Assembly: GCA_963773665.1 (NCBI GenBank)
Contig: CAVZBZ010000013.1
Coordinates: 434,001 to 498,000, forward strand
Origin: DATJLY01 sp963773665
GTDB taxonomy: Bacteria; Pseudomonadota; Alphaproteobacteria; ATCC43930; CGMCC-115725
DNA: 64,000 bases
Direction of reading: 5' to 3'
Shown: positions 1 to 8,178 of the stretch, piece by piece
Position numbering within the stretch: position 1 is the first letter of the stretch
How the letters are laid out: every line of letters starts with the position of its first letter
Program-made: the position numbers and the translations under genes
Notes under the pieces: model-generated
Seen by the model: only the letters and a program-made list of their open reading frames with translations
Told to the model about the DNA's origin: nothing
Database searches by the model: none

Positions 1-174
1 GTGCCAGAATGCCACGATGAACGGCCGTTTTTGGGCCGTGAGCGAATTCGGATGCTCCTCGCCCGTCGTGCTCCAGCGGCTCGTCGCGTGAACAAGGCGG
101 ATATAGAACTGGAGTACGAAGCACAGGATGCGGCGGCAGCCATCGGAGCGGAGCCAGCGCTTCACGACGCCCAT
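1..174 (-). CDS. DUF374 lysophospholipid acyltransferase family protein (N-terminal part, runs off the window)
   Basis: Only the first 58 residues are present. They have the family's opening: a basic start (MGVVKRWLRSDGCRR), a hydrophobic helix (ILCFVLQFYIRLVHAT), a Trp-containing strand, and the phrase PFIVAFWH, where the last His should open the HX4D acyltransferase motif, cut off by the window edge. Family members are membrane-bound acyltransferases related to the LpxL/PlsC group and often sit beside msbA and LPS genes. The ATG (172-174) lies two bases after the msbA stop codon, so the two genes are probably translated from one mRNA. Assignment is by motif and context. Confidence 0.8.
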   Translation of the reverse strand, partial: MGVVKRWLRSDGCRRILCFVLQFYIRLVHATSRWSTTGEEHPNSLTAQKRPFIVAFWH

Positions 175-176
175 GC

Positions 177-1964
177 TCAGGCCCTGACTTCCGCCGCCAA
201 CGGTCCGCCGGCGAATTGCAGCGCATGAAGCCGCGCATAGGCGCCGTCGCGGCGCAGCAGCTCGGCATGCGTGCCGGACTCGACGATGCGCCCGCCCTCG
301 ACGACGCAGATGAGGTCGGCGTCGAGCACGGTCGAGAGGCGGTGCGCGATCACCACTGTCGTGCGGCCGCGCATCAGTGCCTTGAGCGCGACCTGGACCT
401 GGCGCTCGGATTCCGAGTCGAGCGCCGCCGTCGCCTCGTCGAGCAGCAGGATCGGCGCGTTCTTGAGCATGGCGCGGGCGATGGCGATGCGCTGGCGCTG
501 CCCGCCCGACAGCTTGACGCCGTGCTCGCCGACGAGCGTGTCGTAGCCTTCCGGCAGGCCGCGCACGAACTCGTCGGCGGCGGCGCCCTTCGCCGAGGCG
601 ATGATCTCGTCCTCGCTGGCGCCGAACCTTCCATAGGCGATGTTGGCGCGCACCGAGTCGTCGAACAGCGTGACCTCCTGGCTCACCAGCGCGATGGCGC
701 CGCGCAGCGAGGCGAGCGTCACGTCGCGCACGTCGGCGCCGTCGATCCGCACCTCGCCCGCGCTCACGTCGTAAAAGCGCGGGATGAGATTGAGGATCGT
801 GCTCTTGCCCGCGCCCGAGGCGCCGACGAGTGCCACCTTCTTGCCCGCCGGCACGACGAGGCTCGTGCCCTTCAGCGCCTCGCTGCCGTTCGCATAGGTG
901 AAACGGACGGCGTCGAACACGATCTCGCCGCCCGAGATGCGCAGCGGCCCGGCATGCGGCCGGTCGCGGATCAGGGGCTCGAGATCGAGCACCGTGAAGA
1001 TGCGCTGCGCGCCGGCCAGGCCTTCCTGCAGGCTGACATTGAGCCCGGCAAGGTTCTTCATCGGCTGGTAGGCGAGCAGGAGCGCCGTCACGAACGAGAA
1101 GAATGTGCCTGGCGTGCGCTCGCCGGCGATCACCTGGTGGCCGCCATAAAGCACGACAAGCGCCACCGCGATGCCGCCCAGCATCTCCATCACGGGCGAC
1201 GCGACCGAGCGCGTCCGCGCGGCGCGCTGCACGAGCTTGTAGAGGCGCTCGATGATGCGCCCGGCGCGGGTCGTCTCGTACGCCTCCATGCCATAGGACT
1301 TGACGTGCCGCGCGCCCTGAAACGTCTGGTTCAGCAGAGTCATCAGCAGGCCGATCTCGGCCTGCGTGTCGGCGGAGACGCGCCGCATCCGCCGCGCCAC
1401 CTTGCCCATCGGCTGCAGCGCCACCGGAAACGCGATGAAGGCGACGATCGCCAGCACCCAGTCCTGGTAGAACATCAGCGCGATCAGAAAGGCGGCGGTC
1501 ACCGCCTCCTTGCCCAGTCCCGCGAGCACGCTGGTCGCCGCGCCCCTCAGGATGTTGGCGTCGGCGACGAAGCGCGAGATCAGCGTTCCGGTCGGATTGG
1601 CGTGAAAGAAGGCGAGATCGGCGCGCATGAGGCGGGCGAACAAGGCAAGCTGGATGTCGGCGACGACGCGCTGGCCGACCGTCGTCATCAGCACCATCTG
1701 CACGTAGTTGCCGACGCCCTTGACGAGGGCGAGCGCGATGATGGCGGCCGGGATCACGAGGAGAAGCCGGCCATCGCGCTCCATGAACACGCGGTCGAGC
1801 ATCGGCTGCATCAGCCAGGCATTGGCCGCGGTCGACGCCGCGACCGCGCCCATCGCCACCAAGGCAAGCCCCATGCGCCCGATATGCGGGCGCAGGAACT
1901 CGCCGACGAGCCGCCGGAGGAGCGGCACGGTGCGATGGCTCGCGTCCGCCTTGGGCCGGCTCAT
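177..1964 (-). CDS. msbA: MsbA-type ABC exporter, lipid A/lipid flippase (permease-ATPase fusion)
   Basis: 595-residue half-transporter: six hydrophobic segments in residues ~30-310 (ABC type-1 membrane domain), then the ATPase domain with Walker A GASGAGKST at ~381-389, Q-loop SQE near 428, signature LSGGQRQR at ~485 and Walker B ILLLDEAT at ~505. It acts in the inner membrane, flipping lipid A-core or related lipids to the periplasmic face. The frame stays open 25 codons further upstream, but MSRPKADAS at 1964 gives the usual family length. The acyltransferase gene follows immediately and pmbA precedes, an LPS-biased neighbourhood. A lipid other than lipid A as substrate cannot be excluded from sequence alone. 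Confidence 0.9.
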   Translation of the reverse strand: MSRPKADASHRTVPLLRRLVGEFLRPHIGRMGLALVAMGAVAASTAANAWLMQPMLDRVFMERDGRLLLVIPAAIIALALVKGVGNYVQMVLMTTVGQRVVADIQLALFARLMRADLAFFHANPTGTLISRFVADANILRGAATSVLAGLGKEAVTAAFLIALMFYQDWVLAIVAFIAFPVALQPMGKVARRMRRVSADTQAEIGLLMTLLNQTFQGARHVKSYGMEAYETTRAGRIIERLYKLVQRAARTRSVASPVMEMLGGIAVALVVLYGGHQVIAGERTPGTFFSFVTALLLAYQPMKNLAGLNVSLQEGLAGAQRIFTVLDLEPLIRDRPHAGPLRISGGEIVFDAVRFTYANGSEALKGTSLVVPAGKKVALVGASGAGKSTILNLIPRFYDVSAGEVRIDGADVRDVTLASLRGAIALVSQEVTLFDDSVRANIAYGRFGASEDEIIASAKGAAADEFVRGLPEGYDTLVGEHGVKLSGGQRQRIAIARAMLKNAPILLLDEATAALDSESERQVQVALKALMRGRTTVVIAHRLSTVLDADLICVVEGGRIVESGTHAELLRRDGAYARLHALQFAGGPLAAEVRA

Positions 1965-2052
1965 GTCGCCATCGCCGCGCAAAACCTGGATCGGGACTTC
2001 ACCACCCCGGATTGTAGCCGCCGCCGCCCCGCGCCGCAAAAATTACCGGGAC

Positions 2053-3384
2053 TCAGGCCCCCGCCACTGTCATGCCCTCGATCCGCACCGTCGGCGAGTC
2101 GATGCCGGTGCGGAAGGCGAGGTCGTTCGCGACGCTCATGTTGAGGAACATGTCCTTCAGGTTGCCGGCGATGGTGAGCTCGCTAACGGGATAGGCGATG
2201 GCGCCGTTCTCGATCCAGAATCCTGCGGCGCCGCGGCTGTAGTCGCCGGTGATGCCGCTGACGCCCATGCCCATGAGCTCGGCGACATAGAAGCCCGACT
2301 TTATGTCGGCGATGAGCTCCTCCTTCGTGACGGCGCCGCGGTCGAGCCACAGGTTCGAGGGCGAGGGGCCGGGCGGGCCGCCGGTGCCGCGACTCGCATG
2401 ACCGGTGCTCTCAAGGCTGAGCTGGCGCGCCGAGGCGAGATCGAGGATCCAGGTCTCGAGCCTGCCGTCGGCGACGATGGCGCGGCGCCGGTTCGCCACG
2501 CCCTCGCCGTCGAACGGCTTCGAGCGCAGGCCACGCCGCTTGTGCGGATCGTCGATGATGGCGATGCCGCGCGCGAATACCGGCGCGCCGAGCCGGTCCT
2601 TCAAAAAGCTCGTGCCGCGCGCGACCGAGGGGCCGCTGATCGCGCCGACGAGGTGGCGCAGCAGCGAGCCCGCTACCCGCGGGTCATACACCACCGGGCA
2701 ACGGCAGGTCGCGACCTTGCGCGCGCCCAGGCGCCGCACCGTGCGCTCGCCGGCGCGCCGTCCGACCGTGGCCGCGTCCTCGAGATCGCCGCCATGGACC
2801 GCGCTCGAGTAATCGTAGTCGCGCTCCATCTTCCCGCCTTCGCCCGCGAGCACGGCGACGCTCACGCCATGGCCCGTTCCGGCATAGGTGCCGGCAAAGC
2901 CGTTCGAAGCCGCGAGCGCCACCGAGGAGCGGCTCCAGCTTGCCTCGGCGCCTTCGGAATTGGTCACGCCCTTGACGGCGCGCGCGGCATCCTCGGCGGC
3001 GGCGGCGCGCGCGATCAAGGTTTCGGGCGCGGGCTCCACGGGATCGGCGAGGTCGAGATCGGGCCAGCTCCGCGCCAGCTGCTCCTCCGGGGCAAGGCCG
3101 CAATAGGGATCCTCGGGCACGGCATGCGCCATCGCGACCGCGCGCTCGACGAGTTCGTCAACCCGCGCCGGATCGCGCTCGTTCGACGACACGGTTGCCT
3201 GCCGCTTGCCGATGAAGACACGCAGGCCGAGATCGTAACTCTCGGCGCGCTCGAGCTTCTCGATCCGGCCGAGGCGCTGCGCGTGCGACAGCGACGCGCC
3301 CTCGAACAGGACGGCGTCGGCGGCATCGGCGCCGGCGCGGCGCGCGCGGCCGATCAGGTCGCCGAGAAAGGAGAGGGGGTCCAT
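2053..3384 (-). CDS. pmbA: TldD/PmbA family metalloprotease subunit PmbA (TldE)
   Basis: 443 residues, the normal PmbA/TldE length. The N-terminal part has the family-typical SYDLGLRVFIGKRQATVSS strand, and the C-terminal half ends with the conserved Gly-rich stretch around MGMGVSGITGDYSRGAAGFW and AYPVSELTIAGNLKDM. PmbA partners with TldD to form a cytosolic protease that degrades unfolded peptides and matures some modified peptides; in the heterodimer the TldD subunit supplies the metal site. No tldD is in the window. It is transcribed toward msbA with an 88-base gap, so co-transcription is plausible. The ATG at 3384 is preceded by a purine-poor region, so its ribosome site is weak. Confidence 0.93.
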   Translation of the reverse strand: MDPLSFLGDLIGRARRAGADAADAVLFEGASLSHAQRLGRIEKLERAESYDLGLRVFIGKRQATVSSNERDPARVDELVERAVAMAHAVPEDPYCGLAPEEQLARSWPDLDLADPVEPAPETLIARAAAAEDAARAVKGVTNSEGAEASWSRSSVALAASNGFAGTYAGTGHGVSVAVLAGEGGKMERDYDYSSAVHGGDLEDAATVGRRAGERTVRRLGARKVATCRCPVVYDPRVAGSLLRHLVGAISGPSVARGTSFLKDRLGAPVFARGIAIIDDPHKRRGLRSKPFDGEGVANRRRAIVADGRLETWILDLASARQLSLESTGHASRGTGGPPGPSPSNLWLDRGAVTKEELIADIKSGFYVAELMGMGVSGITGDYSRGAAGFWIENGAIAYPVSELTIAGNLKDMFLNMSVANDLAFRTGIDSPTVRIEGMTVAGA

Positions 3385-3492
3385 GGCGTCATCCTTAACG
3401 AGACTTGAACGAGCATATGGGAAGTGCGGGCGGCCTTGCCATCCGCTTCCGTTAACCGCGATTTAAGCGCGGCACAGCACACTCGGAGCGCG

Positions 3493-4077
3493 ATGCAGGC
3501 AATGACGCGTGATGCAGGCGTCCGGCTCGAAGAGCTGGTCGAAGCGGCTGTTCGCCGCGTGATCGCGCCGTTCTGCGAGGAGCTGCGCGCCTTCGTCGAC
3601 CGGCGCCTCTCGGAAGTGAGCGCCGAGATCAACGCCGCCGTCCAGATCGTCGATTTCAGCGAGGCCGCGCTTTCGGGCCAGCTTGCCGGCATCCAGGATC
3701 AGGTGTCGCGGGTTCTCTGCGCGCCGGACGAGGCGGCGCGGAACTCCGGCCTCGAGCTCGCGACCATCGTCGGCGCGACCGAGAACGCGGCGCACCGCAT
3801 CCTCGAGGCGGCTGAGACGATCAGCCGCTCGGTGGCGGCGGCCGGCACCGGTAACGACACGATCCGCGAGAAGCTCGAGACGATCTTCAGCGCCTGCGAG
3901 TTCCAGGATTTGGCCGGCCAGCGCATCCGCCGCGCGATCGAGCATCTCCAGCTCGTCGAAGGCACGATCGCCGTGCTCGCCAGCAACGGCGCCCGCGCGC
4001 CGCTGCCCAATCTCTCGCCGGAAACCCCGCCCGGCCCCGAGCTCGGCCAGGGCGAAGTCGACCAGCTGTTCCAGTAG
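3493..4077 (+). CDS. CheZ-like chemotaxis protein phosphatase
   Basis: 194 residues, mostly amphipathic helix. The motif CEFQDLAGQRIRR (residues 135-147) matches the CheZ active-site helix, with Asp139 and Gln143 in the D-x3-Q arrangement that catalyses CheY-P dephosphorylation. After a Pro-rich linker the protein ends QGEVDQLFQ, an acidic-hydrophobic tail like the CheY-binding peptides of CheZ and FliM. The ATG at 3493 has GGAG eight bases upstream; an earlier in-frame ATG at 3424 lacks this. No other chemotaxis gene is in the window. It is divergent from pmbA. Function by motif, not by whole-length similarity. Confidence 0.78.
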   Translation: MQAMTRDAGVRLEELVEAAVRRVIAPFCEELRAFVDRRLSEVSAEINAAVQIVDFSEAALSGQLAGIQDQVSRVLCAPDEAARNSGLELATIVGATENAAHRILEAAETISRSVAAAGTGNDTIREKLETIFSACEFQDLAGQRIRRAIEHLQLVEGTIAVLASNGARAPLPNLSPETPPGPELGQGEVDQLFQ

Positions 4078-4085
4078 GCGCGGGC

Positions 4086-5594
4086 TCAGCGCCAGATCGG
4101 CTTGCCCGTGCCGGGGAGGCCGAGTTGCGGCCATTTCTCGGTCACAGCGGCGACGATGTCGTCGCGCATACGGAGCTTGCGGCCCCACGCACGGTCCGTC
4201 TCGCCCGGCCATTTGTCGGTCGCGTCGAATCCCATCTTGCCGCCGAGGCCCGAGACCGGCGAGGCGAAGTCGAGATAGTCGATCGGCGTCCCCTCGACCA
4301 CGGTGATGTCGCGCGCCGGGTCCATGCGCGTCGCCACCGCCCACATCACGTCCTTCCAGTCGCGGGCATCGATGTCGTCGTCGACCACGATCACGAACTT
4401 CGTATAGACGAACTGGCGCAGATAGGACCACACGCCCATCATCACCCGCTTGGCGTGGCCGGGATATGCCTTGCGCATCGACACGATGGCGATGCGGTAG
4501 GAGCAGCCCTCGGGCGGCAGCCAGAAATCGACGATCTCGGGAAATTGCTGCCGCATCAGCGGAATGAACACCTCGTTCAAGGCCTGGCCCAGCACCGAAG
4601 GCTCGTCCGGCGGCCGCCCGGTGAAGGTCGAGAGATAGATCGGATCGCGCCGCATGGTCATGGCCGAGATGTGGAACACCGGAAAGCGCTCGACCGCGTT
4701 GTAATAGCCGGTGTGGTCGCCATAAGGGCCCTCGTCCGCGTACTCGTCGAGCGCGACATGGCCCTCGAGCACGATCTCGGCCTCGGCCGGCACTTTGAGC
4801 GGAACGGTAAGGCACGGCGCAAGCTCGACCCGCCGCCCGCGCAAAAGGCCGGCGAACTGATACTCCGAGATCGTGTCCGGCACCGGCGTGACCGCGGCGA
4901 GGATGGTGCCGGGATCGGCGCCGATCACGGCCGCCGCCGGCAGCGGATCGCGCCGCGCCTCGCTCCAGCGGCGATGATGCTGCGCGCCGCCGCGATGCGC
5001 GAGCCAGCGCATCACCGTGCGGTCGCGGCCCAGCACCTGCATGCGATAGATGCCGAGATTGAAATCGTCCTCGCGTGCCTTGCCCGGCCCCTTGGTCACG
5101 ACGAGCGGCCAAGTGATGAGCGGCGCCGGCTCGTCCGGCCAGCAGGTCTGAATCGGCAGGCGCGAAAGATCGATGTCGGCGCCTTTCAGCACGATTTCCT
5201 GGCACGGCGCGCGCGATACTTCGCGCGGCTTCATGGCCAGCACGGTCTTGAGCAGCGGCAGCATCTCAAGCGCCTCGCGCCAGCCGCCCGGCGGCTCCGG
5301 CTGGCGCAGGAACGCCAATGTCTCGCCGACCTCGCGCAGGCGCTCGGGCGTGCGGTCCATGGCGAGCGCCACGCGCTCGACCGTGCCGAAGAGATTGACG
5401 AGCACCGGCATGTCGTAGCGCCCGCCGTCGGGCCGCACCACGTGCTCGAAGAGCGCCGCAGGCCCCGCTTCGGCCAAAAGCCGCGTGTGGATCTCGGTGA
5501 TCTCGAGATGGGGCGAAACCGGCGCCGCGACGCGCTGCAAAAGCCGGTCGCGTTCAAGCCGTGTCATGAAGTCGCGGAGCGAGGCATAGGACAT
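4086..5594 (-). CDS. ubiD: UbiD family decarboxylase (3-octaprenyl-4-hydroxybenzoate carboxy-lyase)
   Basis: 502 residues, close to the ~497 of E. coli UbiD. UbiD decarboxylates the polyprenyl-hydroxybenzoate ring in ubiquinone synthesis using prenylated FMN. Recognisable blocks are the central APCQEIVLKGADIDLSRLP, the prFMN-side segment NLGIYRMQVLGRDRTVMRW, and the acidic active-site loop DEYADEGPYGDHTGYYN at ~283-299. UbiA is encoded 2.6 kb away on the same strand, supporting a ubiquinone role rather than a catabolic UbiD-like decarboxylase. No ubiX is in the window. The gene ends eight bases from the end of the convergent CheZ-like gene. Confidence 0.92.
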   Translation of the reverse strand: MSYASLRDFMTRLERDRLLQRVAAPVSPHLEITEIHTRLLAEAGPAALFEHVVRPDGGRYDMPVLVNLFGTVERVALAMDRTPERLREVGETLAFLRQPEPPGGWREALEMLPLLKTVLAMKPREVSRAPCQEIVLKGADIDLSRLPIQTCWPDEPAPLITWPLVVTKGPGKAREDDFNLGIYRMQVLGRDRTVMRWLAHRGGAQHHRRWSEARRDPLPAAAVIGADPGTILAAVTPVPDTISEYQFAGLLRGRRVELAPCLTVPLKVPAEAEIVLEGHVALDEYADEGPYGDHTGYYNAVERFPVFHISAMTMRRDPIYLSTFTGRPPDEPSVLGQALNEVFIPLMRQQFPEIVDFWLPPEGCSYRIAIVSMRKAYPGHAKRVMMGVWSYLRQFVYTKFVIVVDDDIDARDWKDVMWAVATRMDPARDITVVEGTPIDYLDFASPVSGLGGKMGFDATDKWPGETDRAWGRKLRMRDDIVAAVTEKWPQLGLPGTGKPIWR

Positions 5595-5659
5595 TGCGAA
5601 CCTTGGCCCGGAATATGCCGCGTCACTATATGTCCCCGATCGGGTCAGGTCATCGGCAC

Positions 5660-5866
5660 ATGAGCTACTGGGTCGTCGGCGCCGACTATACGGATACGCG
5701 CTTCACCGAGCTGGCGCCCGGCGCGCGCGAGGAACGGCTCGGGCCGTTCGCGACATACCGCGAGGCCTGGGACGTGTGGTCGGCGCGCGCCCGCGCCACG
5801 GTCGATGTCGCGACCGTGCGCTACCGCATCGTCAAGAACGACGCGCGGAGCGACAGCGCGGCCTAG
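5660..5866 (+). CDS. DUF4170 domain-containing small protein
   Basis: 68 residues beginning MSYWVVGADYTDTRFTEL and containing EERLGPFATYREAWDVW and the terminal VATVRYRIVKND; the whole protein is the DUF4170 domain, an uncharacterised alphaproteobacterial family. The start at 5660 is chosen because the family begins with this YWVVGADY strand; the frame is open for 22 more codons upstream without family similarity. Its stop codon interlocks with that of the opposite gene: the palindrome CTAG at 5863-5866 provides TAG to both. Function unknown. Confidence 0.85.
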   Translation: MSYWVVGADYTDTRFTELAPGAREERLGPFATYREAWDVWSARARATVDVATVRYRIVKNDARSDSAA

Positions 5867-7434
5867 CGCACGATGCGATAGAGCTGGAAATGCGGCGCGC
5901 GATAGAGCGCGATCAGGCTTTGCGGCGCGGGATTGGGCGTATCGGCGCCGGACATGACATAGAGGTAGTCGTAGTCCTGCCGCCATTGACGCCAGTAGAT
6001 CCGGCTGCTGTGCGTATAGGCTGACCAGCGAGGCGGGTCGATGAGCTCGCCGACGCTCGGCGGCTCGTCGCCGAAGCCGCCGGTGAAAGCGCGATAGTGC
6101 GGCTTCACGACCAGCACTTGCTCCGCCGGATCGGAAAAGGCGATCGAGACCAGGCTCGAGCGCTCGATCATGGCGAGGCACGGCAGCGCCAGGAGCGTAT
6201 CGGGGAACGGGATGTCGTCGCCGCTCTGCGCGACCATCACCTTGCTGCCGGGTGGCACCAGGTCGAGCGAGCGCCGAAAATCGGCGACGATCAGCTGAAG
6301 CCGGTAAGCCGCCATCTCGACGCCCGCCACGCGCAGGCAAAGCAGCGCGGCGAGCGCGGCGAGGAAACCGCGCCTGAGCTTCGGCGCCTCGATCTCCCAA
6401 GCGAGGAGCCCGCACAGCACGTAAACGATGCCCACGGGAAACCGCTTATCGACGCCGATCGCGGTCATCGCCGCGTAGGGCAGCGCGATGAAGAGCGGCA
6501 CGGCGACCGCCAGGATCGACCATCCGGCGGGATGAAGGCGGACGATGCCGCGACGCCACGCCCACAGCGCGCACGCGGCAAATCCCGCCGCCACGGCGGC
6601 GTCGTAGGCGTGGTAATAGGTCTTCGCGATGTACCAGAGACCCTGGCCCTTCGAATAAAGGCGCCACTCGAGGCCGCCGGAATCGGCACCGAGGGGACCC
6701 ATGGCGAGCAGCGCCGGCACGAGCAGGAACGGCAGCGCAAAGGCGGCAAGCTCGGCGGCGAGACGGCGCCGTTCCGGCCGTTCCGCGCGCCAGCGCCAGA
6801 TCTCGAAGCCGAGGAGGGCGGTCCCGTAAAGGCCGAGCGCCGACAGATGGCAGACGAAGAGCGCCGCCACGAAGACCGCGGAGACCGCGCCCCTGAGCGC
6901 CGGATGGCGCGACCGCAGACCGATCCAGACCGCGATGCCCCACAGCGCGAGGCCGATGCCGAAGAGATAGTTGAGGAGGCCGGACGAGGCGATCTCGCTA
7001 TAGAGAAACAGCGCCGCGACCGACGGCCCGAGCGACAGGCGCCGGAACAGCGCCCAGTGAATCGCGTGCGCGCCAGAGAGGACGAGCGCGAAGGCGGTCA
7101 GCACGAAGATCTTTCCCGCCAAGTAGATCCCGACTGCGCCGATGAGCGGCGGCACGAAGATGTCCATCGCCAGGTTGGGAATGAGTTTCCACTCGACCGC
7201 GTAGAACCGCGTGAGCAGTGGATCGCGTCCGCCTGCCGCGATCACGTGCATGCGGGCGAGGTGATTGACGTAGTCGCCCAAGGGCGGCACCTGCCCGTGC
7301 AGGATCGGCCAGCAAGCGATCAGGAAGAAGAGAGCGGCGCTTGCCGCCACGAGCCGGACAGCGTTTCCCTCGCGCGCCGCGGCGGGGCGCACGCCCCTAT
7401 CCGGAATGCGGATACGAGAGTTGCTGATGCTCAA
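5863..7434 (-). CDS. Polytopic inner-membrane protein, possibly GT-C-like glycosyltransferase
   Basis: 523 residues with roughly ten hydrophobic segments. An early segment is followed by the loop PPLGDYVNHLARMH, similar to the acidic first periplasmic loop of GT-C glycosyltransferases and related hypothetical proteins. The C-terminal ~150 residues are soluble-looking, with Tyr- and Trp-rich stretches. No family could be named with certainty. It ends tail to tail with the DUF4170 gene, sharing the CTAG stop. The gene upstream on the same strand is the methyltransferase, 57 bases away. Annotated as an unknown membrane protein; the glycosyltransferase idea is inference from topology and one loop. 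Confidence 0.6.
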   Translation of the reverse strand: MSISNSRIRIPDRGVRPAAAREGNAVRLVAASAALFFLIACWPILHGQVPPLGDYVNHLARMHVIAAGGRDPLLTRFYAVEWKLIPNLAMDIFVPPLIGAVGIYLAGKIFVLTAFALVLSGAHAIHWALFRRLSLGPSVAALFLYSEIASSGLLNYLFGIGLALWGIAVWIGLRSRHPALRGAVSAVFVAALFVCHLSALGLYGTALLGFEIWRWRAERPERRRLAAELAAFALPFLLVPALLAMGPLGADSGGLEWRLYSKGQGLWYIAKTYYHAYDAAVAAGFAACALWAWRRGIVRLHPAGWSILAVAVPLFIALPYAAMTAIGVDKRFPVGIVYVLCGLLAWEIEAPKLRRGFLAALAALLCLRVAGVEMAAYRLQLIVADFRRSLDLVPPGSKVMVAQSGDDIPFPDTLLALPCLAMIERSSLVSIAFSDPAEQVLVVKPHYRAFTGGFGDEPPSVGELIDPPRWSAYTHSSRIYWRQWRQDYDYLYVMSGADTPNPAPQSLIALYRAPHFQLYRIVR

Positions 7435-7491
7435 CCGGCACCCCCCCCAAATGGACCAGAACGGTTTCGCTCGCGACCATCGCGCGATGAA

Positions 7492-8178
7492 CTAACGGTC
7501 GGGGAGGGCAGCTGATCCTTCGTTCAGGGCCGCAGCCGCAAGTCGCCACACCGTGGTCTCGCGGCTCGTCCGGTCCTCGAGATCGAGCGGCGTCGGGACG
7601 ACGTGGCAGGCGAGCGCTTCGAGCCCCGTCTTCGGCAGATAGGCGCGCCCCGGATCGCCGAGGAGCACGAGCGCCCCCATGGCCGCGCACACGCCGAGCC
7701 ACGGCACGAGCCGGGAGGACAACGGCCGCTCGTAGCACATGTCGCCGGCCAGCAGCACATCCCAGCGGCACGGACCGCCGATCACGTCCGCAGTCTCAAC
7801 CGCGATGGCGAGACCGTTCGCCGCGGCGTTGAGCGCGATCGCCTCGGCCGCGAATGGGTCCGTCTCGGCCGCGGTCGCCGCGCGCGCGCCGGCCCGTGCC
7901 GCCGCAAGGGCCACCAGGCCCGAGCCCGCGCCGATATCGAGGACGCTCTTGCCGCGCACGAGGTCCGGATGATCGAGGATGTGGCGCGCCAGCGCCTGCC
8001 CGCCGGCCCAGGCGAAGGCCCAGTAAGGCGGCGGCAGACCGGAGGCGGCGAGCGTTTCCTCGGTCGCCTGCCACAGCTTCGTCACCTCGCTGGCGAGATG
8101 AAGCTTCAGCTCGGGCACGAGCGGCGGGGCTTCGAGCGCGGTATTGGCGCGGACGAACGCTGCCTTATCCGAGGACAT
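7492..8178 (-). CDS. METTL20-like class I SAM methyltransferase (candidate ETF-beta lysine methyltransferase)
   Basis: 228 residues. The start FVRANTALEAPPLVPELKLHLA, then PYWAFAWAGGQALARHIL, then SAM motif I VLDIGAGSGLVALAA (~80-94) and the DMCYE loop match the METTL20/ETFBKMT group, which in animals and some alphaproteobacteria methylates lysines of electron transfer flavoprotein beta. Older automatic names for this type include L11 or generic methyltransferase. It overlaps the 3' end of ubiA by 14 bases, so it is probably translated with it. No etfAB genes are in the window, so the substrate is inferred from the family. Confidence 0.75.
   Translation of the reverse strand: MSSDKAAFVRANTALEAPPLVPELKLHLASEVTKLWQATEETLAASGLPPPYWAFAWAGGQALARHILDHPDLVRGKSVLDIGAGSGLVALAAARAGARAATAAETDPFAAEAIALNAAANGLAIAVETADVIGGPCRWDVLLAGDMCYERPLSSRLVPWLGVCAAMGALVLLGDPGRAYLPKTGLEALACHVVPTPLDLEDRTSRETTVWRLAAAALNEGSAALPDR

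Noticed and set aside
1..228. Forward 75-codon frame at the window start
   Set aside because: The reverse strand encodes the recognisable N-terminus of a DUF374 acyltransferase directly after msbA; the forward frame is its shadow.
216..2144. Long open frame (642 codons) opposite msbA; similar long antisense frames opposite proC (12080-14197), rplY/ychF (22224-24620), MFS (27653-28846) and petB (31721-33010)
   Set aside because: Arg/His/Asp-rich composition typical of the antisense frame of GC-rich genes, no domains, and each lies fully over a well-supported gene.
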